A stretch of 64,000 bases of DNA from Pseudomonadota bacterium (GTDB lineage: Bacteria; Pseudomonadota; Alphaproteobacteria; Caulobacterales; Caulobacteraceae), in contig JAIUNU010000006.1 in assembly GCA_020161365.1 (NCBI GenBank), forward strand, positions 186,001-250,000. The letters are read 5' to 3'. Positions 34,197 through 43,853 of the stretch are shown here, piece after piece. The notes under the pieces were generated by a model that worked only from the letters and a program-made list of their open reading frames with translations, did not search any database and was not told the DNA's origin. The translations under genes and the position numbers were made by a program. Position 1 is the stretch's first letter. The number at the start of each line of letters is the position of its first letter.

Positions 34197-35560
34197 CGCA
34201 CGGCATCCCGTCCAGGACGCTTCCCCGTCTTGACCCAGGCGCGCATGGCTTCAAAGGCGGCGATGTTTTGGCTGGGAGAGAAACCGCAGTGTGTGTAGCC
34301 CTCCAGGTCGCCCGGTAAGGCCATACGCGTGGGCGCCAGAGCGTATTGCGCGAGCAGACGGCTGTTCCCCGCCTTTGAGACTATGCGTCCTAGCGCCTCA
34401 GATTGAGAAAACGGGACGAGCGCGTCCAACGTCTGGTGGGCGGTGACGAGCGGCACACGAAACTGACCCGTCGCTTCATGCCATTCCCGGGCGTAACGGG
34501 TCGCAGATGAGCTTGCGCTGTAGCGCTGCATCTTTGCGTTAAAGACTGCAGCCTCTTTGGCGGTCATCTCAGGCGGGCTGTAGACGCGCCCTGTGTTGGA
34601 GATGGGCAAACCTCCCATGGTCTGGACGATGTCATCCATCCCCAAGGCCGCCGAATACAGCGGCGCGCCCAGTGCTGCTGGATCCGCAGCAAAACCGCCA
34701 ATCGCCGCAACCTGACGAATGATCTTGGCTTCAGCCCCCTGTGGGTTGGCCTTGGCGGCCAAGAACAGACCGAAGATGGGCGTTAGCAGCTGCATCTTCT
34801 GGCCCTCTCGAAAGAGATCTCCAGGCGTGACGTCGCCCGGAGGCGGCGTCACCGGAAGCGCAGAGCGCGTAACATCCTTGTCGCCCGGCAGAGCGTAGGG
34901 TGTGCCCTCCGTCAGGATGTTGTAGGCGCCGCGCATGTCGACCATCTGCTGGATAAGCGGACGCCATCCCTGCGTGACGCCGCACATGGCCACCGCGCCC
35001 GAGAATGACGCCGGATGCTTCTCGATCAGCCCCATCACGATGCTGCCGCCCATGGAGCCGCCCACCGCGTAGAACCGGTTTGCGCCAAGGGCGACGAGGA
35101 GCGAACGCAGACGCAGGGTGTTGTTCACCCCGGACTCCGTTGCGACACCTGATTTATCGAAAGCTGCTATGCCGCTCGCGACGCCTTGTGCGTAGAGGTG
35201 ATTGAACAATCCGCCGCCAGGATCCTTAGACAGCGGGTCGCTGGGTACCGTCGGGACTGAACCTGGGGTGGCGTAGCCCTGTCCGAACAGCACCGTTTCA
35301 CCCGTCCAGTTGGGGGGAACGACGACGACGAACGCCCGCCCCGCCAACGCGCCGTTCAGGATGACGCCGCCGCGGGGGCCGTTTTGCGCCACCACCCCCT
35401 CGGCGCCCGCCAGACGCGCCTTTTCAAGAAGCAGCGCCTGGCCGGGGATAATAGCGGAAGCGACTGCGGGCTTAGCCGTAGCGCCTCGTTCGAGCGCGCT
35501 CGACGCTGTCGACGAAAGAAGTGCGGCGCTGAGCGCCGCTAGGGAAACGAGCCAACGCAT
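34193..35560 (-). CDS. Exported alpha/beta hydrolase (esterase-like), paralogue 2
   Basis: 455 residues with a signal peptide (LAALSAALLSSTASSA). The nucleophile is Ser169 in GGSMGG and the His is in GYTHCGF. It aligns along its whole length with the protein at 30270, so one arose by duplication or both were inherited together. It directly follows the TonB-dependent receptor gene (nine-base gap), implying that the imported ligand is its substrate or precursor. Confidence 0.8.
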   Translation of the reverse strand: MRWLVSLAALSAALLSSTASSALERGATAKPAVASAIIPGQALLLEKARLAGAEGVVAQNGPRGGVILNGALAGRAFVVVVPPNWTGETVLFGQGYATPGSVPTVPSDPLSKDPGGGLFNHLYAQGVASGIAAFDKSGVATESGVNNTLRLRSLLVALGANRFYAVGGSMGGSIVMGLIEKHPASFSGAVAMCGVTQGWRPLIQQMVDMRGAYNILTEGTPYALPGDKDVTRSALPVTPPPGDVTPGDLFREGQKMQLLTPIFGLFLAAKANPQGAEAKIIRQVAAIGGFAADPAALGAPLYSAALGMDDIVQTMGGLPISNTGRVYSPPEMTAKEAAVFNAKMQRYSASSSATRYAREWHEATGQFRVPLVTAHQTLDALVPFSQSEALGRIVSKAGNSRLLAQYALAPTRMALPGDLEGYTHCGFSPSQNIAAFEAMRAWVKTGKRPGRDAVR

Positions 35561-35569
35561 AGGGCGCGC

Positions 35570-38323
35570 CTAGAACCGATAGCGGAGCTGGACGCCGTAC
35601 TGAGCCGGCTCGCCAAAGATAGAGCCGACGAACCCCGAATTATTGTACCCGGGGTTGGCGGCGACACGATAGGTCTTGTCCAAGACGTTGGTCGCAAAGA
35701 TCGCAACGTCCACCGGCGCGCCATAGACTTCTCGCCAATCGAGCCGCAGGTTCAGCAAGCCGTAGGCTTCGATCGTATCGAAGGGCTGCGCTTCAGGCGT
35801 TACACGCTGGGCGGACTGGTGAGACCACGTCGCGCTCAAGTCCAACCGCCCTGCTTCAGGATTCACCGGAAGAGCGATCGCCGCGCTCAGGCTGTATTTG
35901 TTTTTGGGAACGAACGAAAAAGGCGTTCCGGCCAAGTCACGACTTGCTTGAGCCGCCGTCAAAGCTTGCGGGATCGCCGGGATCGCAATCGTATTATATT
36001 CCAGGTACTTGGCGGAGTTATAGGAGTATGTTCCGGCCAAGGTCAGCCAGGGCGAGGGCTTGATCATGCCCTCGAACTCAAGCCCCAAGACGCGCGCGCG
36101 TTGAGCGTTCGTGAGGATATCGGCGCCCGCGATCGCCGCGCGCTGGATGACCTGGATGTCGTCATACCAGGTATAAAATGCTGACACGTTGGTGCGGGCC
36201 TTCACGCCGCTGAACGACCAGTCACGCTTGAGACCAACCTCGGCGTCGGTGACCTGTTCGGGGCGAACGGCGAAGAGCGGGTGGGTCTCGCCCAGGAAAA
36301 GCGAGACAATCGGGTTACTGGCCCCCGACTTGTAGCCCCGCCGCGACACGGCATAAACGAGAGTCTGCGGATCGGCTTGCCAATCAAGACCCAGCTGCCA
36401 GGTGGCGCCGTCACTCTTCCCACGGAAACTGGGCAGAGTGCAGTTCGGATACTTCAGGGTCGGGAACCCGCCTGCCGCGACTGCCTTGAAGGCGTCATAG
36501 ACGCAGAGATTGGCGTTCAAACCAATCACCTGCGCAGCCTGGGCCGGGCTGACAAGGCCGATCGCCGCCAGCTTGTTGAAGATCTGGTAGCTATTGGGGT
36601 CCTGGTAGGACTGAATATCCCCGCCAAACTCGTCCCACGTCCACCGATAGCCCGCCGTCAGGGTCAGGTTCGGTTTGATTTCGTATTGCACCTGCCCGTA
36701 GAGCGCCTTGCTGCGGCCATCCACATGCGCTGTCGGCTGGAGGTTCAAAGCCGGTGCAAGAGGCCCGGTTAACCCGAGCGTTCCCCAGAGCGCCTGAGGC
36801 AGGATGAGCGGTCCGCCGCCCAAAATGCCGCCAGCCTGCATGGGGTTGACGGTCTGGAACGTGAGCGGCGCGGGGGTCTTCTGGTCCAGGAAGAAGGCGC
36901 CGCCTTGGATCCGTAGAGCGCCTTGATCATAACGGATCTGCAACTCTTCGGTGACGGTGCGAAGGTTATTGTTCCAACTGCCAGGGTAGGCGCCCAACAG
37001 GTCCGCGATGGGCAGCGGCGTGGCGTCGCGGTCGTTGGCGCTTGTCGAGCGGGTCCGCCCGTAGCTGAAGATATTCTTGACCGTAATTGTATCGCTGACA
37101 CGCCACTCGGTGTTGTTGAGGACGAGAAGGTTCTTGGCCTTTTCAAACGTTGGCACGCTCAGTGCGGTCTGGCGCACCCCCCTCGCCTGTTGCGCTGTCA
37201 GATAGGGCTGAAGCAGCGCCGCGTAAGTCCGCGCGGGGTTAACCGCGAGCAGAATGCTACCACCGCCATTTTCATCGACGTTCAGATAGCTGATCGCGGT
37301 GTAGTTGCTGAGGCGCTCGCTGGGGTTAAACAGAACCCCAACCCGCAGGCTGTAGTTGTTCCGGTTCAGATAGTCGCGACCCGTGTTGACGTCGCGGACA
37401 TAGCCATCCCGTTTGTCCATCTGCCCGGCGATGCGCACAGACAGGACATCTTCAACGAGGGGAAGGTTCAGCGCGCCCTGAAGGCTTCGCCGATTGTAGT
37501 TGCCGACTGTGGCGTCAATGTACCCTTCGACGGCGTTCAACTTCGGCCGTTCAGGCTCCATCAACACCGCGCCGCCGGTCGTATTTCGACCAAAAAGGGT
37601 TCCTTGGGGCCCCTTCAGGACCTGTAGAGAGGCCAGATCATAGAAGTTTCCAGGCCCGCTCGCGGAGCTTGGCACTTCGGCAAAATAGCCAACCACGCCG
37701 GGGCCGCTGCCTGTTCCAGGCCCGCCGTTTCCGCCCATACCGCGGATCGTGTAACTCTCTTGGTTACGAGCCACATCGCCCAGGACCGAGAGCGAAGGCG
37801 TAAAATTCTGCAGATCGCTGCCGTTATTGATGGCCTTTTCCCGGATCGTGTCTTGCGAAAACGCGGTAATCGCGACGGGCACGCGCTGCGCACGTTCGGC
37901 GGTACGCCGGGCCGTGACCACGATGTCCGTGATAATCGTCTCTTCGGCAAAGGCCTGTTGATCGGCGGCGCCGCTCGACGCAGCAGGCCCCGATGCGTTG
38001 GGGCGGCTCACGGCGATAGAGCCACTGGGATCACGATGGATGGTGAGTCCAGAGCCCGCAATGATCTCTTCGAGAGCCGCCGTCTCGCCGAGCCGCCCCC
38101 GCGCGCCCTGCGACTTCATGCCCTGCACTTCGTCGGCCCTGTAAAGGATCGCGCGACCAGACTGCTTGGCCCACGCATCGAGGGCGGACTTCATGCTGCC
38201 GGCATCGACGGCATAGGCTCTGATCTGCTGGGGCGCATCTTGTTTGGCCTGCGCTAAGGCCGGCGTCGTCGACGCCATCGCACAAATAGCAGCGGCCGCG
38301 AGCCAGTATTGCTTCTTGGACAT
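35570..38323 (-). CDS. TonB-dependent outer-membrane receptor with STN signalling domain
   Basis: 917 residues from ATG at 38323, with GGAGGG six bases upstream. The order is signal peptide (ending PALAQA), an STN domain at about 30-105 (AYAVDAGSMKSALDAWAKQSG), a TonB box region with TDIVVTARR, a plug with QVLKGPQGTLFGRNTTGGA, and a 22-strand barrel ending in the aromatic YRF. The STN domain talks to a FecR anti-sigma factor, and fecR plus an ECF sigma gene lie directly upstream, so ligand binding should switch on the locus. Plug and barrel resemble the large caulobacterial/sphingomonad receptors for carbohydrates and complex organics. Confidence 0.93.
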   Translation of the reverse strand: MSKKQYWLAAAAICAMASTTPALAQAKQDAPQQIRAYAVDAGSMKSALDAWAKQSGRAILYRADEVQGMKSQGARGRLGETAALEEIIAGSGLTIHRDPSGSIAVSRPNASGPAASSGAADQQAFAEETIITDIVVTARRTAERAQRVPVAITAFSQDTIREKAINNGSDLQNFTPSLSVLGDVARNQESYTIRGMGGNGGPGTGSGPGVVGYFAEVPSSASGPGNFYDLASLQVLKGPQGTLFGRNTTGGAVLMEPERPKLNAVEGYIDATVGNYNRRSLQGALNLPLVEDVLSVRIAGQMDKRDGYVRDVNTGRDYLNRNNYSLRVGVLFNPSERLSNYTAISYLNVDENGGGSILLAVNPARTYAALLQPYLTAQQARGVRQTALSVPTFEKAKNLLVLNNTEWRVSDTITVKNIFSYGRTRSTSANDRDATPLPIADLLGAYPGSWNNNLRTVTEELQIRYDQGALRIQGGAFFLDQKTPAPLTFQTVNPMQAGGILGGGPLILPQALWGTLGLTGPLAPALNLQPTAHVDGRSKALYGQVQYEIKPNLTLTAGYRWTWDEFGGDIQSYQDPNSYQIFNKLAAIGLVSPAQAAQVIGLNANLCVYDAFKAVAAGGFPTLKYPNCTLPSFRGKSDGATWQLGLDWQADPQTLVYAVSRRGYKSGASNPIVSLFLGETHPLFAVRPEQVTDAEVGLKRDWSFSGVKARTNVSAFYTWYDDIQVIQRAAIAGADILTNAQRARVLGLEFEGMIKPSPWLTLAGTYSYNSAKYLEYNTIAIPAIPQALTAAQASRDLAGTPFSFVPKNKYSLSAAIALPVNPEAGRLDLSATWSHQSAQRVTPEAQPFDTIEAYGLLNLRLDWREVYGAPVDVAIFATNVLDKTYRVAANPGYNNSGFVGSIFGEPAQYGVQLRYRF

Positions 38324-38408
38324 AGCCTCCCTCCCAGGCTGATCATGACCTCTGTGGGCCACCTAGAGACTGAGACGGACGACGAACGAAAACTCCTAAC
38401 GCGTTCAC

Positions 38409-39374
38409 TCAAGATTTTACGATGATGACCTGCTCGTCCTCAACGATCTGGAGGCCGAAAGCTGATTGTAGAAGGCGAGCAAACGCTTCGACGTTCGTGG
38501 CTTCAAACGTCCCGCCGATGCGAATTGCGCCAGCCGCTGGATCCGCCACATGGATCTTGCGACGGTTGTACCGGTTAAACTCCGCGGCGGCCTCCGCGAT
38601 TGTCACGCGATCAAAGGTCAGCATCCCTCGCCGCCAGGACAGGGCGTCGTCCACCTGTTTGGGGGAGCGATCGGCCAACAGCGTCGAGGCGCCCTGGGCG
38701 ATAGCAACGTCTCCGCCCGTCAAGATGGCGGTCGCGCCCTTCTTGTCAGGCAGGGCGCTTTCGACTCTGACCCGCCCCTCGACGACAGACACGGTCACCC
38801 TGTCACCATCTCTGCGCACCGAAAAACGCGTACCGAGCACGGTGACTTTCCTATTCCCCGCGATAACGACAAAGGGATGCTTTGGATCATGGGCGACTTC
38901 GAAGAAGGCCTCGCCCTGGTCGATCCACACTTGGCGAGAACGCTTTTCAACAGCCGCTCTGACGCTGCTTGCAGTGTTGATCGTGATTACACTTCCGTCG
39001 GCCAGGCGCGTCTGGCTGTGCTGACCAAGCTGGGTCGTCAGCTGTATCGGTTGCGCAGCAACGATAGGCGGAGGGCCCAGACGACCAATTGCGATGGCCG
39101 TGAAAGCTGCCGCTATCAACGAGGCGGCTATGAGCCCGAACGCCGGCGCACGGCGCCTCCAACTTTGAGGCTGTGGCGCCAACTCATGACGAAGCGCAGC
39201 CAGTCTGGCCGCCGCCTCCCAGCCATGCTCCAGTCGCCAGAATGCGGCCTTGTGAGCCGCGCTCTCCTCGAGCCACGCATCAAGGCCAGCCTGATCAGCG
39301 GGGCTCCAATCGGGCTGATCGCGACGAACCAGCCAGTTTGCTGCGGTCTCTTCTATCCTCCGGTAGGCGCTCAT
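38409..39374 (-). CDS. FecR family anti-sigma / sigma regulator
   Basis: 321 residues. The N-terminal cytoplasmic domain (DUF4880 type, with NWLVRRDQPDWSPADQAGLDAWL) binds the sigma factor; one membrane segment at about 78-98; then a periplasmic FecR domain (LADGSVITINTASSV, DQGEAFFEVAHDPKHPFVV) and a C-terminal secretin/STN-like part that meets the receptor. It overlaps the sigma gene by four bases and precedes the receptor gene by 85 bases. Confidence 0.93.
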   Translation of the reverse strand: MSAYRRIEETAANWLVRRDQPDWSPADQAGLDAWLEESAAHKAAFWRLEHGWEAAARLAALRHELAPQPQSWRRRAPAFGLIAASLIAAAFTAIAIGRLGPPPIVAAQPIQLTTQLGQHSQTRLADGSVITINTASSVRAAVEKRSRQVWIDQGEAFFEVAHDPKHPFVVIAGNRKVTVLGTRFSVRRDGDRVTVSVVEGRVRVESALPDKKGATAILTGGDVAIAQGASTLLADRSPKQVDDALSWRRGMLTFDRVTIAEAAAEFNRYNRRKIHVADPAAGAIRIGGTFEATNVEAFARLLQSAFGLQIVEDEQVIIVKS

Positions 39375-39937
39375 CGACGCCTCCTTTGGCCAAGTGGTTC
39401 AGACGCGCCACGTTGGATACGAGCGTCTCCGCCGAGCATAAAGTTCGCAAGCGCCTTAAGCCCCAGGGTCAGTTGCCGCTCGACGGTATGCTGGCCAACG
39501 CCCAGCCGCTCGGCCGTCTCTTTGATGTTCAGCCCTTCAACGCGCCTTAGACGCACGACTTCTCGGCATCGCGGTGGAAGCTGCTCCAGCCCCAACATGG
39601 CGCGGCGTAGTTCAGCGCGAGCCGTGTAAGCGCGCTCTGTTGCTTGGATATCTGTCTCGAACGCCTGATCCAAATCGGCGACATGATCGAAAGAGACAAT
39701 CCGGCTTCGGCGAGCCCTATCGATCAGAAGGTTTCGGGCCACGGCAAACACGAACGCTCTGGCGGAGTCGGGAATACCTCTTTGAGCGCCAACCAGAGCG
39801 CGCTCATAGGTCTCCTGCCGCAGATCGACAACGTCGTCCTTCAGGCCGCAGTAGCGCGCGAGATAGCGCTCAAGGTCACGCTCCAGAGGGAGCACCTCCT
39901 GAGTGAACCAGCTGCGCAGCTCTTGGTTTGCGATCAT
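39371..39937 (-). CDS. ECF RNA polymerase sigma factor, FecI-like
   Basis: 188 residues. Region 2 contains DVVDLRQETYERAL and FVFAVARNLLIDRARR; region 4 contains LPPRCREVVRLRRVEGLNIKETAERLGVGQHTVERQL. This is the FecI-type group paired with FecR and an STN receptor. Under the established model it is freed or activated when the receptor binds ligand, then transcribes the operon. The 231 bases between it and the divergent chemoreceptor gene should hold its promoter. Confidence 0.93.
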   Translation of the reverse strand: MIANQELRSWFTQEVLPLERDLERYLARYCGLKDDVVDLRQETYERALVGAQRGIPDSARAFVFAVARNLLIDRARRSRIVSFDHVADLDQAFETDIQATERAYTARAELRRAMLGLEQLPPRCREVVRLRRVEGLNIKETAERLGVGQHTVERQLTLGLKALANFMLGGDARIQRGASEPLGQRRRR

Positions 39938-40168
39938 CGGTGGCTAAGACGAACGACGAGGAAAAACCCGTAACACGAAAGGGCATTCAGTTGAATTTTG
40001 GCGCGATAGCGGAAAAAGCGCTTCCCCCAGGTCAGCAACAGCGTCTTGTCACGAATTTCATCAAGCGCGCTCTCGATGGCAGCAAATCCAAACATTACAT
40101 GACCGCGAGGCGTTGATCACGAATTCTTAAACCTTCTCCCGTTTTCAAAATAGAGGCAGGAGTTCGCA

Positions 40169-42181
40169 ATGCAAAATACACGTCCTTCTGCAGGCTTCCG
40201 CAAAGCTGTGGGCGATTTCCGCCACTTGGCTCTCGCCTCCATCGTAGCGATGATGGCGACAGGGCTCGTCGCTCTTGCAGTCCTGACCGTTAATGGTCCG
40301 ATTTACCAGCGCATCGTCCTGGGCAAAGATCTAGTCGCCGACATCTTGCCGCCACCAGAATACATTCTCGAGCCTTACCTTGAAGCGACGTTGGCCACGA
40401 ATGACCCGCCAGCAAACGTCGCTGCGCGGGCGGAACGCCTTCGCGATCTTCGGCTCCAATACGAAGAGCGTCAGGCCTATTGGCGGAAATCGGCGCTTCC
40501 AGAATCGCTCAAAGAACAGATCAACGGCCCGGTAAATGACGCTGCTCAATCATTTTGGCGGCATGTGGAAACTGACCTGCTGCCATCGCTTGAACGCGGC
40601 GACAGGCAGGGCGCTCAGGTCAGCTATCAAGCCCTGAGCCAAGACTACGCAACGCATCGCGCTGCGATCGATAAACTCGTCGCCGATAGTAACGGCTTTG
40701 CGAGCGCGAATGAGCGACTGGCTTGGGCCGCTATTATCGCAGCGGGAGGCTTGATGGCTGGAGGTGTCGTCGCGGCCGTCTTCATGGCGAGATGGGGCGC
40801 TACACGGATAGTCCACGAAGTTGTTGACCCGCTGGCGAGCATGACCCAGGCAATGCGGCGGCTGGCCGAGGGCGACCTGGAGATTAACATAGACCATCAT
40901 GAGCGCGGCGATGAGCTGGGCGAGATCGCTCGGGCAATGGTTCGCTTCCGCGATCAGGGGCGTGAAACTGAGCAACTCAAGGCCGGCCAGATTCAAGCAG
41001 CGGCTGCGGCCCTGAGCGCGCGACAGGCGAGTGAGGAGCAACGCACTGAAGCCTTGAAAGGGATGGCTCACCGGGTCGAACTTGAAACCAGGGAGGCCGT
41101 TGAAAGCGTTGCAGAGACAACGCAGATCGTCATCGCGAAAGCCAATGGCATGGCGGGGATCGCAGAGCGCGTCCAAGATCGCAGCGCCGCTGTCGCGGCG
41201 GCCGCTCATCAGACGCTGGCGCAGACCCAGGCCGTGGCCTCCACAGCAAATCAGCTCGACGGCGCAATTCAGACGATCCGCGACCAGGTCGAACAAGCCC
41301 GAGGCGCGGCCGAAGAGGTTACACATTCGGCTGCGGAGGCCGACGAAGCGATCGTTCGCCTGACCAGCGCTGTCGAGCAGATCGGTAAGGTCACGGCCCT
41401 GATCGCCGACATCGCGCGTCAAACCAACCTTTTGGCGCTGAACGCCAGCGTCGAGGCGGCCCGCGCGGGCGAGTCCGGAAGAGGCTTTGCTGTTGTTGCG
41501 GGAGAAGTTCGCTCGTTGGCCCAGCAAACCGCCAGCGCCACAGCAGATATTCGCGTCCTGATCGACGGCGTGGAGCAGTCGGCAGGCGAAACGGCGACCG
41601 CAGTAAGCGGCATCGGTGGACGCGTGGCGGTGATGCATCGCGCCTCAGCCGCCATCGCCACTTCAGTTCAAGAGCAGGCGTCCGCTACCGTCTCAATCGC
41701 ACGCAGCATCGCCGAAACAAGCGCCATGGCCGAGCGCATGGCCCTGCAGATTGAGGAAGTCTCCATACAAGCGCAGTCGGCCGGCTCGATTTCTCGGGAG
41801 GTCGACAACTTGGCTCAAGCGGTCGGCGAGCATATTTCCAGCCTTAGCCAGACATTGGTTCGCGTTGTAAGAACGTCGACTAACGAAGTTGACCGCCGCC
41901 GCCTTCCGCGCTTCGCCGTCGATATACCTATTGAGGTCGAACAGATGGGCGGAAAGCTCAATGGTCGAATTCAGAATCTATCCGTCGGCGGCGCGATGAT
42001 CGCCGATCTTGGCCTCAGCTCTGGATCGGTTTCTTTCCATCTACGAGGCGTAGGAGAGATCAAAGCCGATGTCCTGGGCCTAAAAGGCTCCACGACACAT
42101 GTAAAATTCCGCCCGCATGACGAACAGATCGCCAAGCTCAGTCATTTCTTAGCGTCGTTGGAAAAGGGCTTGGCGGCCTAA
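40169..42181 (+). CDS. Methyl-accepting chemotaxis protein with C-terminal PilZ domain
   Basis: 670 residues. Membrane segments at about 20-42 and 185-210 flank a periplasmic helical sensor of about 140 residues; then HAMP (about 210-265), a chemoreceptor signalling domain with the hairpin tip [37 protein letters not shown] sequence (recognised in pieces), and a PilZ domain from about 573 to 665. PilZ hallmarks RxxxR (in DRRRLPRF) and NxSxxG (NLSVGG) are present, so it may bind cyclic di-GMP. It is transcribed away from the sigma gene. AGGCAGGAG precedes the ATG. Confidence 0.88.
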   Translation: MQNTRPSAGFRKAVGDFRHLALASIVAMMATGLVALAVLTVNGPIYQRIVLGKDLVADILPPPEYILEPYLEATLATNDPPANVAARAERLRDLRLQYEERQAYWRKSALPESLKEQINGPVNDAAQSFWRHVETDLLPSLERGDRQGAQVSYQALSQDYATHRAAIDKLVADSNGFASANERLAWAAIIAAGGLMAGGVVAAVFMARWGATRIVHEVVDPLASMTQAMRRLAEGDLEINIDHHERGDELGEIARAMVRFRDQGRETEQLKAGQIQAAAAALSARQASEEQRTEALKGMAHRVELETREAVESVAETTQIVIAKANGMAGIAERVQDRSAAVAAAAHQTLAQTQAVASTANQLDGAIQTIRDQVEQARGAAEEVTHSAAEADEAIVRLTSAVEQIGKVTALIADIARQTNLLALNASVEAARAGESGRGFAVVAGEVRSLAQQTASATADIRVLIDGVEQSAGETATAVSGIGGRVAVMHRASAAIATSVQEQASATVSIARSIAETSAMAERMALQIEEVSIQAQSAGSISREVDNLAQAVGEHISSLSQTLVRVVRTSTNEVDRRRLPRFAVDIPIEVEQMGGKLNGRIQNLSVGGAMIADLGLSSGSVSFHLRGVGEIKADVLGLKGSTTHVKFRPHDEQIAKLSHFLASLEKGLAA

Positions 42182-42468
42182 CCGCTTGAACGCGAATTGA
42201 TTGGATGAAGTTCACCGACATGGAGCGTAACGCTAAGCTGTGAGAGTAATAGTGAGCGCTCTGCGTCGTTATTGCAGACGCGCCCCTTAGAGATCTCGGA
42301 AATTACTGAGACAAATAGCGCCCGTCATAGGGTGGCGAGTGTCTCCTTATCTCGGAGAGATAAATTTTCACGATGTGCCCCTGCTGATGAGACCTTGGTC
42401 GACAGAGCGACGCCCCGTCAGTCAAGAATGCGACGTGAAAACATAGCGGGCTCTCCAAGCAACTCGGC
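42182..42468. other. Gap between the PilZ chemoreceptor and the trb operon, no gene seen
   Basis: About 290 bases between two converging genes. A short imperfect inverted repeat (TCTCC...GGAGA around 42341-42358) is the only structure noted. Base composition drops relative to the trb genes, so this may be an old junction. Confidence 0.4.
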
Positions 42469-42693
42469 TCAACGCCCACGTCCCTTACGCCCCCGCGTGA
42501 AGCCCCGATCGCTTTCCATGAAACGCCCGACCATCGGCACGATTAGCTTTCCGGGCTCGGCCACCTTGGAATTAGTCTCGGCCGCCAGTTGCTTGCCGTA
42601 TTCGAGCAGGTCGCGGTGCAGGGCCGCCGGCAATTCCACCGTGACCTTCACGGGGGTGTCGTCCTCGATCGGACCCAGTTTCAGCTTGCTCAT
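42469..42693 (-). CDS. DUF2274 protein at the end of the trb operon
   Basis: 74 residues (MSKLKLGPIEDDTPVKVTVELPAALHRDLLEYGKQL...), ribbon-helix-helix-like in its first half with a basic tail (RGRKGRGR). DUF2274 proteins usually follow trbI in integrative elements, as here (stop and start share one base). It may be a small DNA-binding regulator of the operon; this is inference from fold-like appearance and position. Confidence 0.8.
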   Translation of the reverse strand: MSKLKLGPIEDDTPVKVTVELPAALHRDLLEYGKQLAAETNSKVAEPGKLIVPMVGRFMESDRGFTRGRKGRGR

Positions 42694-43853
42694 CAGCGGC
42701 GCTCCGTCGCGTAGGGTTCAAGGACAAGGTCGCGGGTCAGCAACACGCGCAGCGGCGCGCCGGGACGAAGGGTCAGGGTTGGCGTCAGGGACAGGCCACG
42801 TCCGACGATCTGCTGGCCCACATCGCTGGCCGTCTGGCTCGCGCCACGACGAACCGCGCGGGTGAGGTCGTCTTCGCTCGACGCGCCGGCCTCCGCGCCC
42901 ACCGCCAGCACCGTGCTAAGACCGGCTGCGGCCCAGACCCGGCTCCAATGCCGATCGACACCATCTTGCAACCCCGCCTGGCCTTGCGGATCGGCGGCCG
43001 GAAGCTTGTCCAGCACAATCGAGCGTCCCGAGGGCAGGATCAGGCGGGTCCAGACCACGCCCAGGCGGCTCTGGCCATCGCGCGTCGCGGTGGCGTAGTC
43101 GCCGATCAACCGCGATCCGGCCGGAATCAGCAGAAAGCCCGCGCCCAGGCTGTCATGAACGTCTTGCGTCACCTGGGCGATCGCCACGCCGGCCGCATCG
43201 GAGCGAAGACCGGTCACCAGGGCCGCAGCAATGATCGACCCGGCCTGCAGCAGATACGGCGAGGCCGGGACCTGCAGGCGTTCGGGACTGATGATTCGCG
43301 CGTCCAGGGGCGCCGCGCGCTCCGGCGCTCTCGCCGCTGGCGCTGTCGGCGAGATGCTTGCTGAGCTCTGCCGCTTCAGAAAGACATCGCTTTGCCGCGC
43401 GGCGGCCCATTCAGCGCGCCGGGCCTCTGCGACAGGATCGATCGGCTCCGGAGCTGGGTCTGCCTTCGGACCTGTCGACAAAGGCGCGCCGCCTGACGCC
43501 ACACCTAAAACCGGCGCCCCTTCTGCCTGGGCGCTGAGGATAGGTCGTCCCAGATCGCCAGGAAGCGGCGGCCCCAGCTTCGGCGGCGCGCCCCGCTGCA
43601 GATAGTCCTTGGGCAAAGTGCTGATCTTTTCGGGTGGCGGCGGGCGCTGCGGCGCGCCCTCTGGCGGCGGTGCCTTCGGACGTTCGGTCAGCGACCAGCC
43701 GATGGCGCTGGCCAACCCCGCCGACAGCACCGCGCCCGCGACGATCAGGGCCTTGCGCGAGACGCGCGCGACCGGGGCTGGCGCGCCCCGCAGACGAAGC
43801 GACTTGGCGATGGCCTGCTGCTCGCGATCGACCGGCGACTGGGGCGCGCTCAT
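42693..43853 (-). CDS. trbI: Conjugal transfer protein TrbI (VirB10)
   Basis: 386 residues. A cytoplasmic start and a membrane segment near 30-50 lead into a long proline-rich span, then the conserved C-terminal VirB10/TrbI domain (AGSIIAAALVTGLRSDAAG, GFLLIPAGSRLIGDY, GRSIVLDKLPAADPQGQAGL). It spans the envelope and links the inner-membrane machinery to the outer-membrane core. Overlaps trbG by four bases. Confidence 0.93.
   Translation of the reverse strand: MSAPQSPVDREQQAIAKSLRLRGAPAPVARVSRKALIVAGAVLSAGLASAIGWSLTERPKAPPPEGAPQRPPPPEKISTLPKDYLQRGAPPKLGPPLPGDLGRPILSAQAEGAPVLGVASGGAPLSTGPKADPAPEPIDPVAEARRAEWAAARQSDVFLKRQSSASISPTAPAARAPERAAPLDARIISPERLQVPASPYLLQAGSIIAAALVTGLRSDAAGVAIAQVTQDVHDSLGAGFLLIPAGSRLIGDYATATRDGQSRLGVVWTRLILPSGRSIVLDKLPAADPQGQAGLQDGVDRHWSRVWAAAGLSTVLAVGAEAGASSEDDLTRAVRRGASQTASDVGQQIVGRGLSLTPTLTLRPGAPLRVLLTRDLVLEPYATERR

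Noticed and set aside
39928..40116. 62-codon plus-strand frame between the sigma gene and the PilZ chemoreceptor
   Set aside because: It starts inside the sigma gene on the other strand, has no ribosome site and ends in what must be promoter DNA.
42272..42865. 197-codon plus-strand frame at the end of the trb operon
   Set aside because: Antisense to DUF2274 and trbI; no recognisable domain.
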